A stretch of DNA of 64,000 bases from CAVVEC01 sp963770485. GTDB taxonomy: Bacteria > Acidobacteriota > Terriglobia > Terriglobales > Acidobacteriaceae. Under the pieces are notes generated by a model. The model saw only the letters and a program-made list of their open reading frames with translations, was not told the DNA's origin and ran no database searches. Positions 32,067-41,252 of the stretch are shown here, piece by piece (positions within the stretch are counted from its first letter, which is position 1; each line of letters starts with the position of its first letter). Where the stretch lies: NCBI GenBank assembly GCA_963770485.1, contig CAVYPX010000017.1, positions 186,001 through 250,000 of the forward strand. Reading direction: 5' to 3'. The translations under genes and the position numbers were made by a program.

Positions 32067-33304
32067 ATGAAAATGACGTATCGTTTGCTGTGGCTTGCCT
32101 TCGGGCTCGGGGCTATCTCTCTGGCAGTTCCGCCGCCAGTAATCCGGCGTCCGGGACGGGGCAGGGAACAGTCGCCACTTCCAGCCTCTATCTGAAGATT
32201 CGGGTCGAAAATCCGCTGAAAGTATCGGCGCTGAAGCCGGGAGACCAGGTTGCGGGAAAGCTTTTGCGCAATGTCTATTCCGGGGATCACGAAGTCTTTC
32301 CCGCCGGCAGCCGCGTGCAATTGACGGTGGACAAACTGGAACGTCTGCGCCGCGTCCCCAACGATCACTGGCCTTGGGTCATCAAGTTCTTTACTCCCCG
32401 CCATCAGAACTCTCCCACGTTTCAATCGGGCAGCGTCACTCTGCCCAGCGGGACGGAGATTCCACTGCGCGTGTCGTTAATCTCGATCGGGCGTGAGAGG
32501 GAAATCCGTGCCCAGGCTAAGTCCGGGAAACCGTCGCCGGATTCCGGTGCCTCGTCGGCCGAAATGAGCGTTGCGGGACCCGTTCCCGACGAGCCCGCCG
32601 GCAAAGCTGGCGCCATCGTGACGCTGGAAGCGGCGGAGACGAGTCCCGAACCGCAATCCGCACCGGCCCTGCCTTCGGGTCCGATCACGCTGGCCGCGGG
32701 GACGCAGGCCAGGGTCATCCTTTTGGGCACTGTCAGCGCATCCGGGAGCCGTCCCGGCGATTCATTTCAAGCGCGCGTGTTGGAGCCTGTGCACGCAGGT
32801 TCCCAGGTAGTGCTGCCCGAAGGCAGTCTGCTGGAAGGCAAGGTTGTGCGCAGGACTCCTCCGCGCCGGCTGAGCCGGGCAGGCACGCTGTTCGTGACCT
32901 TCACCGGTCTGAGTCTGCCCGGAGGAAGCAGCGATCAACGGATCGTTGCCTCAGTTGCAAGCGTGGAAGTGGACCAGCGCTCGCACACCAAACTAGACGC
33001 CGAAGGTGAACTCAAAGGGGAACGGCCGGGTAAAGTCTGGATGCTGGTGAACGTTGGAGTGACGGCGGGAATCGCGAAAGAGGTGGATGACGGTACTCAG
33101 TTGCTGGCCGAAGCCCTTATTTCTACGGCGACCGACGCTTCGACCGCGGGAACCGCAAGGATTGTCTCCACCTGCGCCTCAGGTTTGTTCATGCTCACAC
33201 GGCATGGAAGGGATGTGGTTCTGCCGCGCTTCACCGAGATGGATGTGGTGTTTGACCGGCCCGTGTCGCTGCTCGGGCAGCAAGCAGTTCCTGCTGCACA
33301 GTAG
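32067..33304 (+). CDS. Secreted protein of unknown function, signal peptide in a different frame
   Basis: About 400 residues. The main frame (start GTG 32090, then GYLSGSSAASNPASGTGQGT) lacks a signal peptide. However, ATG 32067 in another frame gives MKMTYRLLWLAFGLGAISLA, a clear signal peptide ending just where the main frame's GSSAASNPASG begins. One inserted or lost base near 32125 would join them. The body has repeated all-beta segments with similar wording: LKPGDQVAGKLLRNVYSG, FPAGSRVQLTVDKLERL, GSRPGDSFQARVLEPVHAG, LPEGSLLEGKVVRRTP. It reads like conjugal-transfer or PEGA-companion secreted proteins of Acidobacteria. No named function can be given. The first-part phrase resembles the front of the frameshifted PEGA protein at 23072. 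Confidence 0.6.
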
Positions 33305-33399
33305 GCGAACAAAGAGACTTTCAGCCTCGTGCCAGCCGTCATTAAGAGCATGCAGCAAGAGTCATACTGACGCTGCTACTGCGCCCTTTCTCATCGTGA

Positions 33400-34662
33400 C
33401 TAAGGGGTGAGCTTGAATACCACTCCACAGCCCAAACCGTTGCAACTGGTCAGATCGCCGCCGTAGTAGGTAGTGCCGTAAAGAATACCCTTTGAGCCGC
33501 GGATCAAATCTCCGGCGGGAGATTCGCCGTCCGTGCCCGCAAAGCTGTGCAGGACTGTCTCTACCCCGGTGTGTGCCAGCTCGAAGAGTGTCCCGATGTC
33601 GCTTGCGCCGCCGTAATAAGTCGTGCCGTAGAGGTTACCAAACCTGTCCTGGACCAAACCGCTGTAGGGAACTGCCCCGTCTGCCGGCGGTCCCGTAAAG
33701 CTGTACAGCACCTTGTAAGCGAAACCACAGCACCGGAACACCGTCCCGAAACCTGCACCGCCGGAGGTCGTGGTGCCCCAGAAAATACCCGCTTTCTCGG
33801 TCAAATCTGCTAACGGACCTGCCCCGTCGGCAGGACTTCCAGAGAAGATGTATTTCAGACGAAACACTGCGCAGTTCGGGTAGCAAGGATAGAGCTTGAA
33901 TACGACTCCGCAGCCACCGGAACTGCAGTTTAGATCGCCGCCCTCGAGAGTAGTGCCCCAAAGGTTGCCGTCGAAGACCAAGCTGTCAAACGGGTATGCT
34001 CCGTCGTGATTTCCACCCCTGAAGCTGTGCTGGACATTCTCCGCGAGGTTAGGAGGCAGCTGGAAAATTGTTCCGAGGTTTTGGGCGCCGCCCATTACGG
34101 TGGTGCCGTAGAGGTCACCGGCGGCATCGAGAACCACACCTCCATTGGGATACGCCCCGTCTACCACGCCCCCGACGAAGTTGTAAAGCAAGGCTTCCCC
34201 CCAGCGAGCGCCGTGCCTCGTCAACTTGAAGACCGTCCCGCAGCCGACGCCGTTGCCATCATTGCAGGTGCCATTACCGCCATAGTACGTCGTGCCATAG
34301 AGGAGGTTGGCCGCTCTGTTGATCAATACACCTCCATTGGGAGTCGCCCCATCTGGCGGCCCCTTGAAACTGTACAGCACGCGTTCGTTGCCGGTTTGCG
34401 GATTCACCTCGAACACTGTCCCGAAGCCGTGAGCGCCCCCCGCAGTGGTAGTGCCATAGAGGTTCCCCGCTCTGTCCTCAATCAAACCCGCGTAAGGATT
34501 TCCGCCGTCCGTCCCTCCCGTGAAGCTGTAGAGTACGGCGAAAGTCTGCGCTTGGGTCGCAACCGGACTTAAGCCAAGCAGGACCGCTAACGTCAGCGCC
34601 GCACTTGCCGCTCGCATGTGCATCTTCGAAATCCAGCTCTGATGTTGCCCTGAGTTTGTCAT
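33400..34662 (-). CDS. GloVer tandem-repeat secreted protein 1
   Basis: 420 residues from the ATG at 34662, which has AGGGAG upstream; the frame extends further but that part is unlike the family. A long signal peptide (SAALTLAVLLGLSPVATQAQ) leads to some ten repeats of about 38-45 residues with the pattern DGGNPYAGLIEDRAGNLYGT, TAGGAHGFGTVFEV, ERVLYSFKG. The motif NLYGTT-GG-GTVF is the hallmark of the 'choice-of-anchor tandem repeat GloVer' family, which probably folds as a beta-propeller or solenoid. Several repeats carry insertions with Cys pairs (NGTCNDGNGVGCG, LNCSSGGCG, TSCNGLGCG). Function unknown; extracellular. The promoter at 34689 belongs to the shared GloVer type. Confidence 0.88.
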   Translation of the reverse strand: MTNSGQHQSWISKMHMRAASAALTLAVLLGLSPVATQAQTFAVLYSFTGGTDGGNPYAGLIEDRAGNLYGTTTAGGAHGFGTVFEVNPQTGNERVLYSFKGPPDGATPNGGVLINRAANLLYGTTYYGGNGTCNDGNGVGCGTVFKLTRHGARWGEALLYNFVGGVVDGAYPNGGVVLDAAGDLYGTTVMGGAQNLGTIFQLPPNLAENVQHSFRGGNHDGAYPFDSLVFDGNLWGTTLEGGDLNCSSGGCGVVFKLYPCYPNCAVFRLKYIFSGSPADGAGPLADLTEKAGIFWGTTTSGGAGFGTVFRCCGFAYKVLYSFTGPPADGAVPYSGLVQDRFGNLYGTTYYGGASDIGTLFELAHTGVETVLHSFAGTDGESPAGDLIRGSKGILYGTTYYGGDLTSCNGLGCGVVFKLTP

Positions 34663-34688
34663 GATCGGCTCCCTGTTGAACGCCAGCA

Positions 34689-34717
34689 ATCCTACCCCTC
34701 GCCTCAAAATCGGTCAA
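34689..34717 (-). promoter_or_regulatory. GloVer-type promoter (TTGACC-17-TAGGAT)
   Basis: On the minus strand -35 TTGACC (34717-34712), 17 bp, -10 TAGGAT (34694-34689), preceded by AAAAGTCTC. The same AAAGTCTC-TTGNCM-TAGGAT layout precedes the genes at 43244 and 58711. Confidence 0.7.
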
Positions 34718-34872
34718 TGGAGACTTTTGCGGCCCCCGAAAGAATTCAGGAGTGTCCTAATTTGAACTTCTCACTGTTGGATCGTGACATTCAAAGAGGA
34801 CACCACCAGAGGTCTGATTGACACGCGGCTCGGACAGGACGACAATGATGCGCCCGCCTTGAAGGAGGAATC

Positions 34873-35649
34873 ATGCAGGGTCAACGTCCCCGGACACCCT
34901 CGAACCTTTCCGATTCACTGCATCACCGGCTCAACTCGTATGCTCTCGCGGCGAGTGCAGCCGGAGTAGGACTGCTGGCATTGGCGCAGCCTGCCGAGGC
35001 CAAGATCGTTTACACGCGAGCTCACAAGAGCATCAGCCCTAATCACACGATTCCTCTCGATCTTAACCACGACAGAACCACGGATTTCCGTTTCAAGGAC
35101 GTCCATTTCACAACTACCGCATTTGGGTTCAGTCACCGCGGAACTCTGTCGATTCTCCCCGCTCGTCATGCCAACGAAATTCAGGGATATTCCAAGTACA
35201 CCCGACATTACGCTTCCGCGCTCCAACCCGGCGTCCTGATCGGTCCTAAGGGACCATTTGCGCCCGGGCAAGAGGTGATGGCCACGGTGTACAGCGATAC
35301 CGGCGCTCATCGCGATGTCGGTAGTGTGTGCAATGGTCCGTGGTCCAATTCCATCAATCGCTATCTCGGTTTGAAGTTCCTCATTCAGGGAAAAGTCCAT
35401 TTCGGCTGGGCACGTTTGAAGGTGAGTTGTCCGGGGACCGACGTCGTTGCGACCCTGACCGGCTATGCCTACGAAACGATCCCGAACAAGTCCATCATCG
35501 CGGGCAAGACCAAGGGGCGGGATGTGATTACGCTCGCACCGGCGACGCTTGGTCACCTGGCCGAAGGAGCGACGGGCCTTCCGGCTTGGCGCAGAACAAA
35601 CTCGGTCGTGGCTACTGACCAGCGGCCTTGGCAGCTCGCCTTAGACTAG
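34873..35649 (+). CDS. Secreted acidobacterial hypothetical protein (LGHLA-tail family)
   Basis: 258 residues with an excellent AAGGAGG site before the ATG. A signal peptide after a basic front (YALAASAAGVGLLALAQPAEA) is followed by KIVYTRAHKSISPNHTIPLD and LNHDRTTDFRF, a Ca-like DxN/DxD loop. Then come LGLKFLIQGKVHFGWARLKV and a C-terminal region PNKSIIAGKTKGRDVITLAP plus LGHLAEGATGLPAWRR. The tail is a conserved family mark; a truncated second copy lies at 37476. Probable extracellular protein of unknown role; the ending may be a sorting or anchoring signal. Confidence 0.72.
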   Translation: MQGQRPRTPSNLSDSLHHRLNSYALAASAAGVGLLALAQPAEAKIVYTRAHKSISPNHTIPLDLNHDRTTDFRFKDVHFTTTAFGFSHRGTLSILPARHANEIQGYSKYTRHYASALQPGVLIGPKGPFAPGQEVMATVYSDTGAHRDVGSVCNGPWSNSINRYLGLKFLIQGKVHFGWARLKVSCPGTDVVATLTGYAYETIPNKSIIAGKTKGRDVITLAPATLGHLAEGATGLPAWRRTNSVVATDQRPWQLALD

Positions 35650-35755
35650 GATGCTGACCTCCCCAGTCCCCGGCTGCGGGAATAAATCTGCCTATTCGGT
35701 GCTATTCTTGATCTAGTTACCGGATTCGGCAGACCCTGTTTCTCCCCCACAAATG

Positions 35756-35773
35756 TGTGCAATCATTTGCACA
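35756..35773. promoter_or_regulatory. Operator-like palindrome TGTGCAA-TCAT-TTGCACA
   Basis: A perfect 7-bp inverted repeat with 4-bp centre, 58 bp upstream of a sigma-54-like promoter. It could be an enhancer-type activator site or a repressor site. Confidence 0.5.
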
Positions 35774-35831
35774 TCGAATCCTGTAAATATATGTAATTTG
35801 TTGATGATAAGAGTTAAACGCCAGGCTCAGT

Positions 35832-35847
35832 TTGGCATGCTAGATGC
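35832..35847 (+). promoter_or_regulatory. Sigma-54-like promoter
   Basis: TTGGCATG-CTAGA-TGC keeps the -24 GG (35834-35835) and -12 GC (35846-35847) with exactly 10 bases between, as in the TTGGCACG-N4-TTGC consensus. It precedes the gene at 35933 by about 85 bp. Confidence 0.5.
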
Positions 35848-35932
35848 GTCCTAAGAAGCTAAACTGGGTGCACTTGCGTCCCAGCCACTCCCTCCTCGAC
35901 CGCTAAAGCCGTTGTGCCGGAGCTATCTGAAG

Positions 35933-37435
35933 ATGATCAAATTAAGGTTTGTATTACTGGTTGTGCTGATCTCGTGGTGTGCGCAGGCGCAGGTGGTTAC
36001 ATCATTCGAAGGCATCAATGCCGCGCAAGATCCGCATCCGGAACATGACGTGGATCCCAATGGCGCGGTCGGGACCAAACAGTACCTGGAGTGGACCAAT
36101 GTCGCCTTTCAAGCCTACGACAAAGTGACCCTCGCTCCGGTGTGGTCGGCGCCGCAGCCCGGCACATCGCCGTGGAAAAACAACGGCGTCAAGAACTGCA
36201 ATATTAACGGCGACGGTGTAGTTCTGTTTGATCATCTTGCGTCCCGCTGGGTGATCGCTGGACACAACGCGCCCGGTATCGCCGGACCCTACTATTATTG
36301 CGTGGCGGTTTCGAACACCGATGACCTGGCCTCCAGCACGCTTGCCTGGTACACGTACCAGTTTCCACTCAACCCCGTGCTGGGAACGAATGCCGAAGGC
36401 CATTTATTTTTCCCTGACTGGCCCAAGCTGGGGACGTGGCCGGATGGTTACTATTTAAGTTTTGACGCGCTGGACGTGAACCAGGGATACAAGGCGATTG
36501 GGGTGGTATTTTGTGCTCTGGACCGGACCAACATGCTGACCGGCTCCGCCGCGAATCCCATGCAGTGCTTCAGCGACCCTCACCCGCTTCCGGCAAGCGG
36601 GAGTCTGTATCTCAAGCACAGCCCAGTTCCAGCGGATATTGACGGTACGACTCCGCCTCCAGCCGGCCGGCATGAATTTTTTGTGAGTCTGCAGAGCCCG
36701 CCGCATGACGGAGTGTCCACCACATCGAACTCGATCAACCTGTGGGATTTCCATGTGGATTGGACCAACCCCGCGAAGTCGGCATTAACGGGTTCGTCGC
36801 TGAACGTGGCCACCTACACGCCGGGATGCTACAACCTGAAACAGCCGCTGAATACGGTTTGTCTCCCGGAACCTGCGACTCGCTCGACGGGTACGCACTA
36901 CCACCTCGACGTGGTCGGAGACCGGTTCATGCCGCGTCTGGCGTACCGGAATTTTGTCACGCACGAGTCGTTTCTAGCCAGCCATACCGTCCGTGCCAGC
37001 GCAACCAGCGAGCAGACTGGAATCCGCTGGTACGAACTTCGCGGCAGCCAGACTCCTGCGGTCTTCCGCAGTTTTACCATCAGCCCCGACCGATCGCTGT
37101 TTCGCTTTATGCCCAGCATGGCTCAGGACCACGCCGGCAATGCGGCCATTGGCTACAGTGTGGGCAACATCAGAGTTCATCCTGGCATTCGGGCCGTGAC
37201 CTGGAACCTGGCCAGAAACACGAAGCGGGTCGAAGTGACGATCAAGAACGGCGGCGGGGACCAGGAGAACTCCTCCACTTGGGGCGACTACACCAGTATG
37301 ACCGTTGACCCGGTGGATGACTGCAGCTTCTGGTACGTAAACGAGTATTTGCCCGCGAACGAAACCGGCACCGCCATCAGTTGGAGTACGACGATCGCCA
37401 AGTTCGCAGTGCCCACCTGCATTCCTCGGAAATAA
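35933..37435 (+). CDS. Large secreted protein, probable beta-propeller, unknown function
   Basis: 500 residues from ATG 35933. A signal peptide (KLRFVLLVVLISWCAQAQ) precedes VVTSFEGINAAQDPHPEHDV, with AVGTKQYLEWTNVAFQAYD next. Repeated segments suggest blades: DHLASRWVIAGHNAPG, LGTNAEGHLFFPDWPKL, RFMPSMAQDHAGNAAIGYS, TWGDYTSMTVDPVDDCSFWY. The final WGDY-SMTVDP-D-C-FWY motif is common to a family of secreted acidobacterial proteins, some near peptidases. No catalytic motif is evident. A possible sigma-54 promoter and palindrome lie upstream, which would mean activator-controlled expression. Confidence 0.72.
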   Translation: MIKLRFVLLVVLISWCAQAQVVTSFEGINAAQDPHPEHDVDPNGAVGTKQYLEWTNVAFQAYDKVTLAPVWSAPQPGTSPWKNNGVKNCNINGDGVVLFDHLASRWVIAGHNAPGIAGPYYYCVAVSNTDDLASSTLAWYTYQFPLNPVLGTNAEGHLFFPDWPKLGTWPDGYYLSFDALDVNQGYKAIGVVFCALDRTNMLTGSAANPMQCFSDPHPLPASGSLYLKHSPVPADIDGTTPPPAGRHEFFVSLQSPPHDGVSTTSNSINLWDFHVDWTNPAKSALTGSSLNVATYTPGCYNLKQPLNTVCLPEPATRSTGTHYHLDVVGDRFMPRLAYRNFVTHESFLASHTVRASATSEQTGIRWYELRGSQTPAVFRSFTISPDRSLFRFMPSMAQDHAGNAAIGYSVGNIRVHPGIRAVTWNLARNTKRVEVTIKNGGGDQENSSTWGDYTSMTVDPVDDCSFWYVNEYLPANETGTAISWSTTIAKFAVPTCIPRK

Positions 37436-37475
37436 GCGCGCTAGACGGGCCACGCAAATTTCGCGTGGTTCTTCG

Positions 37476-37616
37476 TTAGTGAATAACGCCCGCCGATTCC
37501 TTCCGCCACGCCGGAATCGCCGATGCACCTCGCGCCAAGTGACCGAGCGTGGCGGGTTCAAGGGTGATGACATCGTTACCCTGCGTCTTGCCCGCGAGGA
37601 TGGGCTTGTTGGGGAT
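37476..37616 (-). pseudogene. Remnant of an LGHLA-tail secreted protein gene
   Basis: The minus strand reads IPNKPILAGKTQGNDVITLE and then PATLGHLARGASAIPAWRKE, ending at a TAA at 37478-37476. This is the C-terminal ~45 residues of the family represented by the gene at 34873, with nothing recognisable in front. Confidence 0.75.
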
Positions 37617-37758
37617 GCATCTGACCGGTAAGCTTCGACTTCGCGCAGGGCGGGCTCGTGAAGCCGTGCCCTGCGCAGAACGATTTGTGAGATCGATAGC
37701 CTCTAGAGGCCATTCCGCAGTTGCCGTTTCCTTCGCAGCTTAGCAACCAGTTCCCGCA

Positions 37759-37881
37759 GCCTATTCCGGCGACATTCCCGACCTACCTCTACACCAGGGC
37801 TGCCGGCAGGAGAATGAGCGGCTGAAGCAGTTGGTGGCGGATCTGAGCGTGGTCAACATACTGCTCAAAAAAAGCGCTTAG
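37759..37881 (+). pseudogene. Junction of a beta-helix gene tail and an IS3-type orfA tail
   Basis: 37759-37794 reads PIPATFPTYLYT, matching the C-terminus of the beta-helix protein at 47693 (IPATFPTYLYTS). It is joined to CRQENERLKQLVADLSVVNI-LLKKSA ending at TAG 37881, the C-terminal leucine-zipper end of an IS3-family OrfA. No orfB follows. The IS remnant and the gene fragment mark an old insertion and deletion. Confidence 0.65.
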
Positions 37882-37920
37882 CAGGGATGCGATCACGGCG
37901 AGTCCAACGGTGCTCCGTGG

Positions 37921-39246
37921 TCAGTCGTCGTCAAAATCAGCCGCGGGCTTCTCCTCCTGGTGCAGGAAGTAATCCGCAGACAGGGGCGCGGGGATCGTAT
38001 GAAAAGCGCGTGGCTTCTGGTTGAAGTTGAAACAATCGGAGAGATCGTCGGAAGTTGCGTCCCCAAAGCCCAGCGATGGCAGGTTGAAAACCGTTTCCAC
38101 AAAATGCACGATGCTGCTGAAATCATGCGTCTGATGCGAGATGTAACTGGTTTTTGCGTAGGGGGATATGACGATCAGAGGCACGCGAAAACTGTACTCG
38201 TAGGAGTTAATGATCGGCGGTGCAACGTGGTCGTACCAGCCTCCCCAGTCATCCCAGGTGACGATGATGGCGGTACTGTTCCAATACTTGCTCTTGCCCA
38301 CCGCGTTGACCACGGACGCAATCCACGAAGGCCCCGAACCGTTGTTCCCATGCGGATGATCAGAAGATGGGCCGGTCGGTATCGCCCAAGTGACGTTGGC
38401 CAAGTGACCCTTGGCAATGTCCTTTAACACCTGTTTCGGGCTGGCGATCACATTGGCCCAATCTTTACCGTTATAAATATGGCTAATGACATTGGGGCCA
38501 GTCCAGATGTAATCCAGGGTTATCGTGTAGTACCGCCAAGTGAGGCCCTGGTTGTCGAGCAAATCCATCAGGGTCTGATGCTCGAAGCACGGGAACGCTA
38601 CCTGATTCTCCTGGCCCAGAGGATTGATTAAGTAAGTGAACACATAGGGAGGAGAACCACAACCAGAATGTTTAGCTGGGCCCGGAATTCCGAATGTGTC
38701 CTCGCCGTCGAATAGGTCACTGGTTTCAGTGGGAGCAGAAGTAGCGGCGATGATGAATTGATGCGCCGGATAACTTGGCCCCTGATTGCTCTGGAACATC
38801 CGGTCCCCAAAAGCATATTGTTCCGCCATCTGGAAGTAGGGCTTCACATCCGAACGTTTTACGTATTTGAACTGCATATCGGGCGGACAATGCGTGCCGC
38901 AGTCGCCCAGAATCAGGTCGGCGCCGTCCATCTTTCCCCCGTCGTACATCCTCACGAAGTCAGGATGGTAGTGGTCGAGTTCATATCCGTTTTGCAGGGA
39001 TTGGGGCGTGAGCGTTATCTTTTGACCCTTTGAATTGATGCCGTAGTTGGCGGTGTCGGCGCCCTTCAGGCCATGAAACAGGTTGTCGGTCGTGCGGTTC
39101 TCTTGCATCATGATAATCACCTGTTGGATTACCGATGCTCCGCCAGATGGATGTACGTTCCCAGAATGGCTTGGCCGTGGGCTGGCAAACCCAAAGGGAG
39201 CGGAGAGGACAAGCAAAATCAGCATGGAAATCAGGCGAAATAGCAC
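37921..39246 (-). CDS. Phospholipase C/acid phosphatase-family phosphoesterase 1
   Basis: 441 residues; GTG start at 39246 with CTGGAGGG upstream. A signal peptide (LISMLILLVLSAPFGFA) precedes the alkaline-phosphatase-like phosphoesterase domain: VIIMMQENRTTDNLFHGLKG, KMDGADLI, SNQGPSYPAHQFIIAATSAP, SSDHPHGNNGSGPSW, TWDDWGGWYDHV, RVPLIVISPYAKTSYISHQT and HDFSSIVHFVETVFNLPSLG. By comparison with AcpA-type enzymes, Glu-Asn of QENR and Asp-Asp of WDDW are metal ligands and the Ser of PSYPAHQ the likely nucleophile. It should release phosphate from phosphomonoesters or lipids outside the cell. The closest relative in the window is the copy at 57125. Confidence 0.88.
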   Translation of the reverse strand: MLFRLISMLILLVLSAPFGFASPRPSHSGNVHPSGGASVIQQVIIMMQENRTTDNLFHGLKGADTANYGINSKGQKITLTPQSLQNGYELDHYHPDFVRMYDGGKMDGADLILGDCGTHCPPDMQFKYVKRSDVKPYFQMAEQYAFGDRMFQSNQGPSYPAHQFIIAATSAPTETSDLFDGEDTFGIPGPAKHSGCGSPPYVFTYLINPLGQENQVAFPCFEHQTLMDLLDNQGLTWRYYTITLDYIWTGPNVISHIYNGKDWANVIASPKQVLKDIAKGHLANVTWAIPTGPSSDHPHGNNGSGPSWIASVVNAVGKSKYWNSTAIIVTWDDWGGWYDHVAPPIINSYEYSFRVPLIVISPYAKTSYISHQTHDFSSIVHFVETVFNLPSLGFGDATSDDLSDCFNFNQKPRAFHTIPAPLSADYFLHQEEKPAADFDDD

Positions 39247-39304
39247 GGAACCCTCCAGGAGTTGAACTTCCGCGTGGGAGAGGAAACCCCAAAAGCTTAG
39301 GGAG

Positions 39305-39333
39305 AATGTAACCCAGGTACGTCCTTAATGCAA
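39305..39333 (-). promoter_or_regulatory. Phosphoesterase-type promoter (TTGCAT-17-TACATT)
   Basis: On the minus strand TTGCAT (39333-39328), 17 bp, TACATT (39310-39305). The same pair precedes the genes at 39831, 52512 and 57125. Confidence 0.65.
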
Positions 39334-39344
39334 ACTCAAGAGCT

Positions 39345-39770
39345 CGTACACCCCCCCACCGGAAGTGCCGCCTTCATCGGTCACGCCGTGGAAGTCGCCT
39401 TTCGTGTCTCTGAGCAAACTGGTCTACAAGGGATATGCCCCGTCTGACGCGCCCCCGCCGAGTACGGCGGAGCTGGCTACGGAGTGGTGTTCAAGGTGAG
39501 TTCCAGTGGCACCGAGACTGTGCTGCAGACCTTTGCCGGGGGCACGGACGGTAAATATCCGTTCGCAGGACTGGTCCGGGAACCGAACGAACTATTTTTG
39601 GCACAACCGCGTATGGCGGTTCCTCGGGCGCCGGAATCGTGTTCGAGCTGAGTAAGAGCGGCAAAGAAACCGTGCTGCACACCTTCGCCGGCGGCACCGC
39701 AGACGGCTGCAATCCCTACGGAGGTTTGATCCGCGACGCAGCGGGTAATCACAAAAGGACTTTCGGCCTC
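39345..39770. pseudogene. Scrambled GloVer gene remnant in two opposed pieces
   Basis: 39453-39770 on the plus strand nearly matches 54247-54548 of the GloVer gene at 54032 (GTETVLQTFAGGTDGKYPFA, later SGKETVLHTFAGGTADGCN), with one lost base near 39588. The adjacent 39345-39452 matches 54642-54762 in the opposite orientation. So two internal segments of one gene lie head to head. The 60 bases after it also match the 3' flank of the phosphoesterase gene at 52512. Confidence 0.8.
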
Positions 39771-39830
39771 CTCCCATGGAGAGAAGGCCGACTCCTGATC
39801 GCTGCCTGATGTCGTCTCCCTCACCGTGCA

Positions 39831-41192
39831 TCAATCGGTGTCGGCAGGGGTTGGCGGCGTCCGGTCATTGAGAAAATATTCAGCGTTGTGCGGAGCTGCA
39901 ATGGTACGGAACCTTGTCGGTTGCTGGTTAAAGTTGAAGCAATCCGAAAGATCATCAGCGTAGGCATCTGCATATCCCAGTGACGGCAAGTTGAATACCT
40001 CTTCGGTGAATTTCAGGATGCTGCCAAAATCATGATTCACGTGAGAAATGTAACTCGGCTTGGCGTAAGGGGAAATCACCAGCAGAGGCACGCGAAAGCC
40101 ATACACATACCCGCAGCCCCACTGTTTGCAATCCACCAGGACCTGAGGCGGCGGAACGTGGTCGTACCACCCCCCCCAGTCATCCCAGGTAACGAAGATG
40201 GCCGTAGTGTTCCAGTATTGGCTCGTGCCGATCGCGTTCACGATCGAGGCTACCCAGGAGGGTCCCAAACCGCTGTTCATCCAGGGATGGTCGGAAGCCT
40301 GTCCGCTGGGCGTCACCCAGCTGACACTGGGCAGTTCACCCTTCGCGATGTCGGACAAAATCTGGGTCTGAGGAAGAATGACGTTCGCCCAATCCGGACC
40401 ATAACGGATATGGTGAATCGCGTTCGGGGCAGTCCAGATACTGTTAGGAGCAGTAGCATAGTAGCGCCAGCTGATTCCTTGGTTATCGAGCAGATCGGTC
40501 AACGCGGAGTGTTCGAAGCACGGAAACATCTTCTTTGACTCGTTCCCCGAAGGATCAACCAACCGAACGGATACATTTTTAGCGCCCGCGCACCCCATGT
40601 CCCAATTCGCATGCAAGAAACCAGCTACATCCTCCGCGGCAAATAAATCGCTCGTGGCGGTGGGTGCCGAAGTCCCGGAAAGAATGAACTGATGCGCCGG
40701 GAAGCTGGCTCCTTCGTTGGTCTGGAACATTCGGTCGGCAAACGTGTACTGCTCGGCCATTTGGAAATAGGGCATCGCGTCCGAGGACTTCACATACTTG
40801 AACTGGGGATTTGGTGGACACCCGCCCTTGTCGCACTGCACGGGAATAAGGTCCGCTCCATCCATCTTGCCGTGGTCGTACATGGCCACGAACGAATGAT
40901 GGCCGTGATCGGGATCGTACCCAGCCGCCATCGCCACTGCCGCCAGCGGAATGCGCTGGCCCTTCGAATTCAGGCCGTAACTGGCGATGTCCGCGCCGTT
41001 CGCGATCAGCTTCTTGTCATGAAACAAGTTGTCCGTGCTGCGATTCTCCTGCATCACGATAATCACGTGTTGGATCGACTGTACTCCGCCGGATGACTGC
41101 GCGTCTTCGGAACTGCCGGGCTGTGAGCTGGCAAACGCAAAGGGATTGGAGAAGACGAACAGAAGCAGCATGGGAATAAAACGAGATGACAC
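39831..41192 (-). CDS. Phospholipase C/acid phosphatase-family phosphoesterase 2
   Basis: 453 residues; GTG start at 41192 chosen by comparison with paralogues (GTGGAGGATGTA before it). A signal peptide (RFIPMLLLFVFSNPFAFA) is followed by HVIIVMQENRSTDNLFHDKK, GASFPAHQFILSGTSAPTAT, QASDHPWMNSGLGPSWVAS, TWDDWGGWYDHVPPP and GFRVPLLVISPYAKPSYISH. Pairs of Cys (CDKGGCPPN, CKQWGC) are shared with the genes at 52512 and 58711, which form its subfamily. The product ends TPPTPADTD. It is expected to be an extracellular or periplasmic phosphatase/phospholipase. Confidence 0.88.
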   Translation of the reverse strand: MSSRFIPMLLLFVFSNPFAFASSQPGSSEDAQSSGGVQSIQHVIIVMQENRSTDNLFHDKKLIANGADIASYGLNSKGQRIPLAAVAMAAGYDPDHGHHSFVAMYDHGKMDGADLIPVQCDKGGCPPNPQFKYVKSSDAMPYFQMAEQYTFADRMFQTNEGASFPAHQFILSGTSAPTATSDLFAAEDVAGFLHANWDMGCAGAKNVSVRLVDPSGNESKKMFPCFEHSALTDLLDNQGISWRYYATAPNSIWTAPNAIHHIRYGPDWANVILPQTQILSDIAKGELPSVSWVTPSGQASDHPWMNSGLGPSWVASIVNAIGTSQYWNTTAIFVTWDDWGGWYDHVPPPQVLVDCKQWGCGYVYGFRVPLLVISPYAKPSYISHVNHDFGSILKFTEEVFNLPSLGYADAYADDLSDCFNFNQQPTRFRTIAAPHNAEYFLNDRTPPTPADTD

Positions 41193-41252
41193 TACATCCT
41201 CCACGGGGATCAGACTTGAACACAACGGGAGAGGAACAAGAACCTTAAACAA

